In this document: piece after piece, positions 41,943 to 43,515 of the stretch | Layout of the letters: every line of letters starts with the position of its first letter | How positions within the stretch are numbered: position 1 is the first letter of the stretch | Translations under genes and position numbers: made by a program | Assembly: GCA_027576995.1 (NCBI GenBank) | Contig: JANBQC010000148.1 | Span: forward strand, 7,928-51,442 | DNA: 43,515 nucleotides | Reading direction: 5' to 3' | DNA from: Dimargaris cristalligena | Lineage: Eukaryota > Kickxellomycota > Dimargaritomycetes > Dimargaritales > Dimargaritaceae | Notes under the pieces: model-generated | What the model was told of the DNA's origin: nothing | Seen by the model: the letters and a program-made list of their open reading frames with translations, nothing else | Database searches by the model: none

Positions 41943-42081
41943 GAGAAGTTCATTCAGGCGGTATAATGAAAAATCCATTGGATGAAGCCAATATTACTGG
42001 TTAAAAGCCATTCTCACATATATTCAACCATACATGTATTATGTAAAACTTTAAACAGCTGGTTTGAATTTCACCCATATG
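41936..42081 (+). repeat. TIR repeat copy R6 (full length, 146 bp)
   Basis: The best-preserved ends: CATATGGGAGAAGTTCA on the left and TGAATTTCACCCATATG on the right, 15 of 17 positions pairing as inverted repeats. Internal blocks are GGTATAATGAAAAATCC, GATGAAGCCAATATTACTGG and ATTCTCACATATATTCAACC. There is no coding capacity. Confidence 0.8.
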
Positions 42082-43072
42082 CCTACTATGCACTATATTC
42101 CAATAGGACAGGGTTTGATTTTCAGCCTTGACAAACCCACTTATTATAGTAAGCCGTGTAATCAGTGTAGAAAAATGTTAGATTAAAACCGTAAGGATTT
42201 GATTGATTTATGAACTGTAATAACAATTGGATGTATTTTCGGCCACGGACCTGCTAATCGAGGAAGGAGGAGGTTGAGGGATTGGCAATACAATATAATC
42301 TTAGACCCCGATCAGTTACACCTAATATGGTACAAGAAAATATGCTCTAGGGAGTGATGTGCAGCTTTTAAGCAATATTGTTGACTACTAACTGACTTGC
42401 CGCTTCCCAAATGGCCAAATACATGGTGATTATTCAGCCCTGGGGGCCTATATCCAACACAGTATAATGCAACTTAACCGGCCCAAATATTTGATTAAAT
42501 CATTCTTATGATAGAAAGATTTACACACTACACCCAGCCACATGCTATCCCTATTCGACAATAAATATGATATATGGATAATACACTGCGTGATTCGGAA
42601 TTTAAAGAGAATGCTCAAGATATGGGCGGCTATTGAATACACCACCGAATTATGTGATAGATAACTGGGCATAATGCTTGATACAATATGTCTGAGAGAG
42701 AGAGAGGGGGGGGGGGAAGCAAACCGCAGACTAGGTCCTGTATTTCAAAAACGAGTGGTATTTGGATAGGTTGTGGCTGTAAAAATTCGATAAATGGGCG
42801 GCCACTTAAAGGCCATCAAGGAAGGGAGCCCCGTGTTAAAGTCAAGACGCCAGGTTATCACTGCTACATCACTGAGCCAAGCACTGGTGAGTTAGGACTT
42901 TAAAGCATTGTTATAAGTATTAGATATACCGACTTATTTAACTAAACACATCAGTAAGATATAGGTGGGTTATTACTACTGTAGGCTGAGTCTTGGCTTC
43001 CACTACTATAACCCCTATGGCCTGCTTCATAGTTACCAGTCATATACCCCCAGTAGCCAGGGCCCTGGTAAC
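42082..43072. other. AT-rich spacer
   Basis: No gene seen. The open frame at 42688-42903 begins in a GA/G microsatellite (about 42691-42717) and looks random. Confidence 0.4.
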
Positions 43073-43219
43073 CATGTGGGAGAAGTTCATTCAGGCTGTA
43101 TAATGAAAAATCCATTAGATGAGGTCAATACTACTGGTTAAAAGATATTCTCACATATTCATCCACACACATATTATGCAAAAACCTTATACAGCTGGTT
43201 TAAATTTCTTCCATTTGAT
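43073..43219 (+). repeat. TIR repeat copy R7 (about 147 bp)
   Basis: Left end CATGTGGGAGAAGTTCA, then GGCTGTATAATGAAAAATCC, GGTCAATACTACTGG and TTCTCACATATTCATCC, with a decayed right end (AATTTCTTCCATTTG). It is closest to R6 in the left half. Confidence 0.78.
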
Positions 43220-43317
43220 AAGACAAATACTACTGGCTGAAAATTAGCATCCTGCTGATTTTCCCATACACATATCAGTTAAAAACTTATACAACTAAGC
43301 TGAACTTCACCCATATT
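43211..43317 (+). repeat. TIR repeat copy R8 (left end missing, joined to R7)
   Basis: Begins inside the unit at CCATTTGATAAGACAAATACTACTGG, directly after R7, and keeps an intact right end (GCTGAACTTCACCCATAT). It matches R3 best. Together R7 and R8 form a second head-to-tail pair like R5 and R6. Confidence 0.7.
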
Positions 43318-43515
43318 GATGTATTGAATGGTACTGTAGCAGGGTTGCCCTTAGGTGGTCTATAATTCTCCCCTGTTTCTGATGAACTATCAGCCCTCCT
43401 AATCTAACCTAATCTAGATGTAGTAATTATCTATCCCAACTGTGGTGAACTTACCACATTTTTTACCTACTTTTATTTTTTATCTATTTTTCGCACTTAT
43501 CGGAAGTATGCCCCT

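Overview
This is a nuclear genomic window from a fungus. Every multi-exon gene I could rebuild has short spliceosomal introns (about 135-450 bp, mostly GTAAGT donors and (T)AG acceptors). The proteins are fungal in type: a two-bundle ArAE/FUSC (BRE4-like) membrane protein, a Ypi1/inhibitor-3, LSM4 with an RGG tail, RIO1 and Sec15. Compact GC-rich genes sit among AT-rich, repeat-littered spacers. An early-diverging (zygomycete-grade) fungus is plausible, but that is a weak inference.

Layout. 1-4.9 kb: AT-rich spacer with a diverged inverted-repeat pair and one copy of a short TIR-bounded repeat; no confident gene. 4.95-12.22 kb (-): one intronless 2,422-codon ORF for a giant two-bundle ArAE/FUSC protein. 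12.2-15.8 kb: spacer with a hairpin-rich GC patch. 15.81-17.19 kb (-): LSM4 in six exons, the first coding exon being only the ATG. 18.12-18.68 kb (+): PP1 inhibitor-3/Ypi1. 19.91-21.38 kb (+): fructose-1,6-bisphosphatase in three exons. 22.74-23.67 kb (-): a multi-pass membrane protein of unknown function. 24-30.8 kb: AT-rich, repeat-bearing spacer with weak orphan ORFs. 30.85-33.3 kb (+): small orphan, probably secreted proteins interleaved with TIR repeats. 33.39-35.78 kb (-): Sec15, only the N-terminal half. 36.29-39.27 kb (-): RIO1 kinase in eight exons. 39.91-41.47 kb (-): phosphoserine phosphatase in two exons. 41.5-43.5 kb: AT-rich spacer with four more TIR-repeat copies, two of them head-to-tail pairs.

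The recognised genes are unlinked housekeeping functions: RNA decay/splicing, PP1 control, gluconeogenesis, exocytosis, 40S ribosome maturation and serine synthesis. I see no biosynthetic cluster, CRISPR array, intact transposase or virus. The points most worth a second look are the 140-147 bp TIR repeat family (about eight copies), the Sec15 gene that stops half-way beside a cluster of these repeats, the inverted-repeat pair whose differences are almost all transitions, and the row of orphan secreted-type ORFs.
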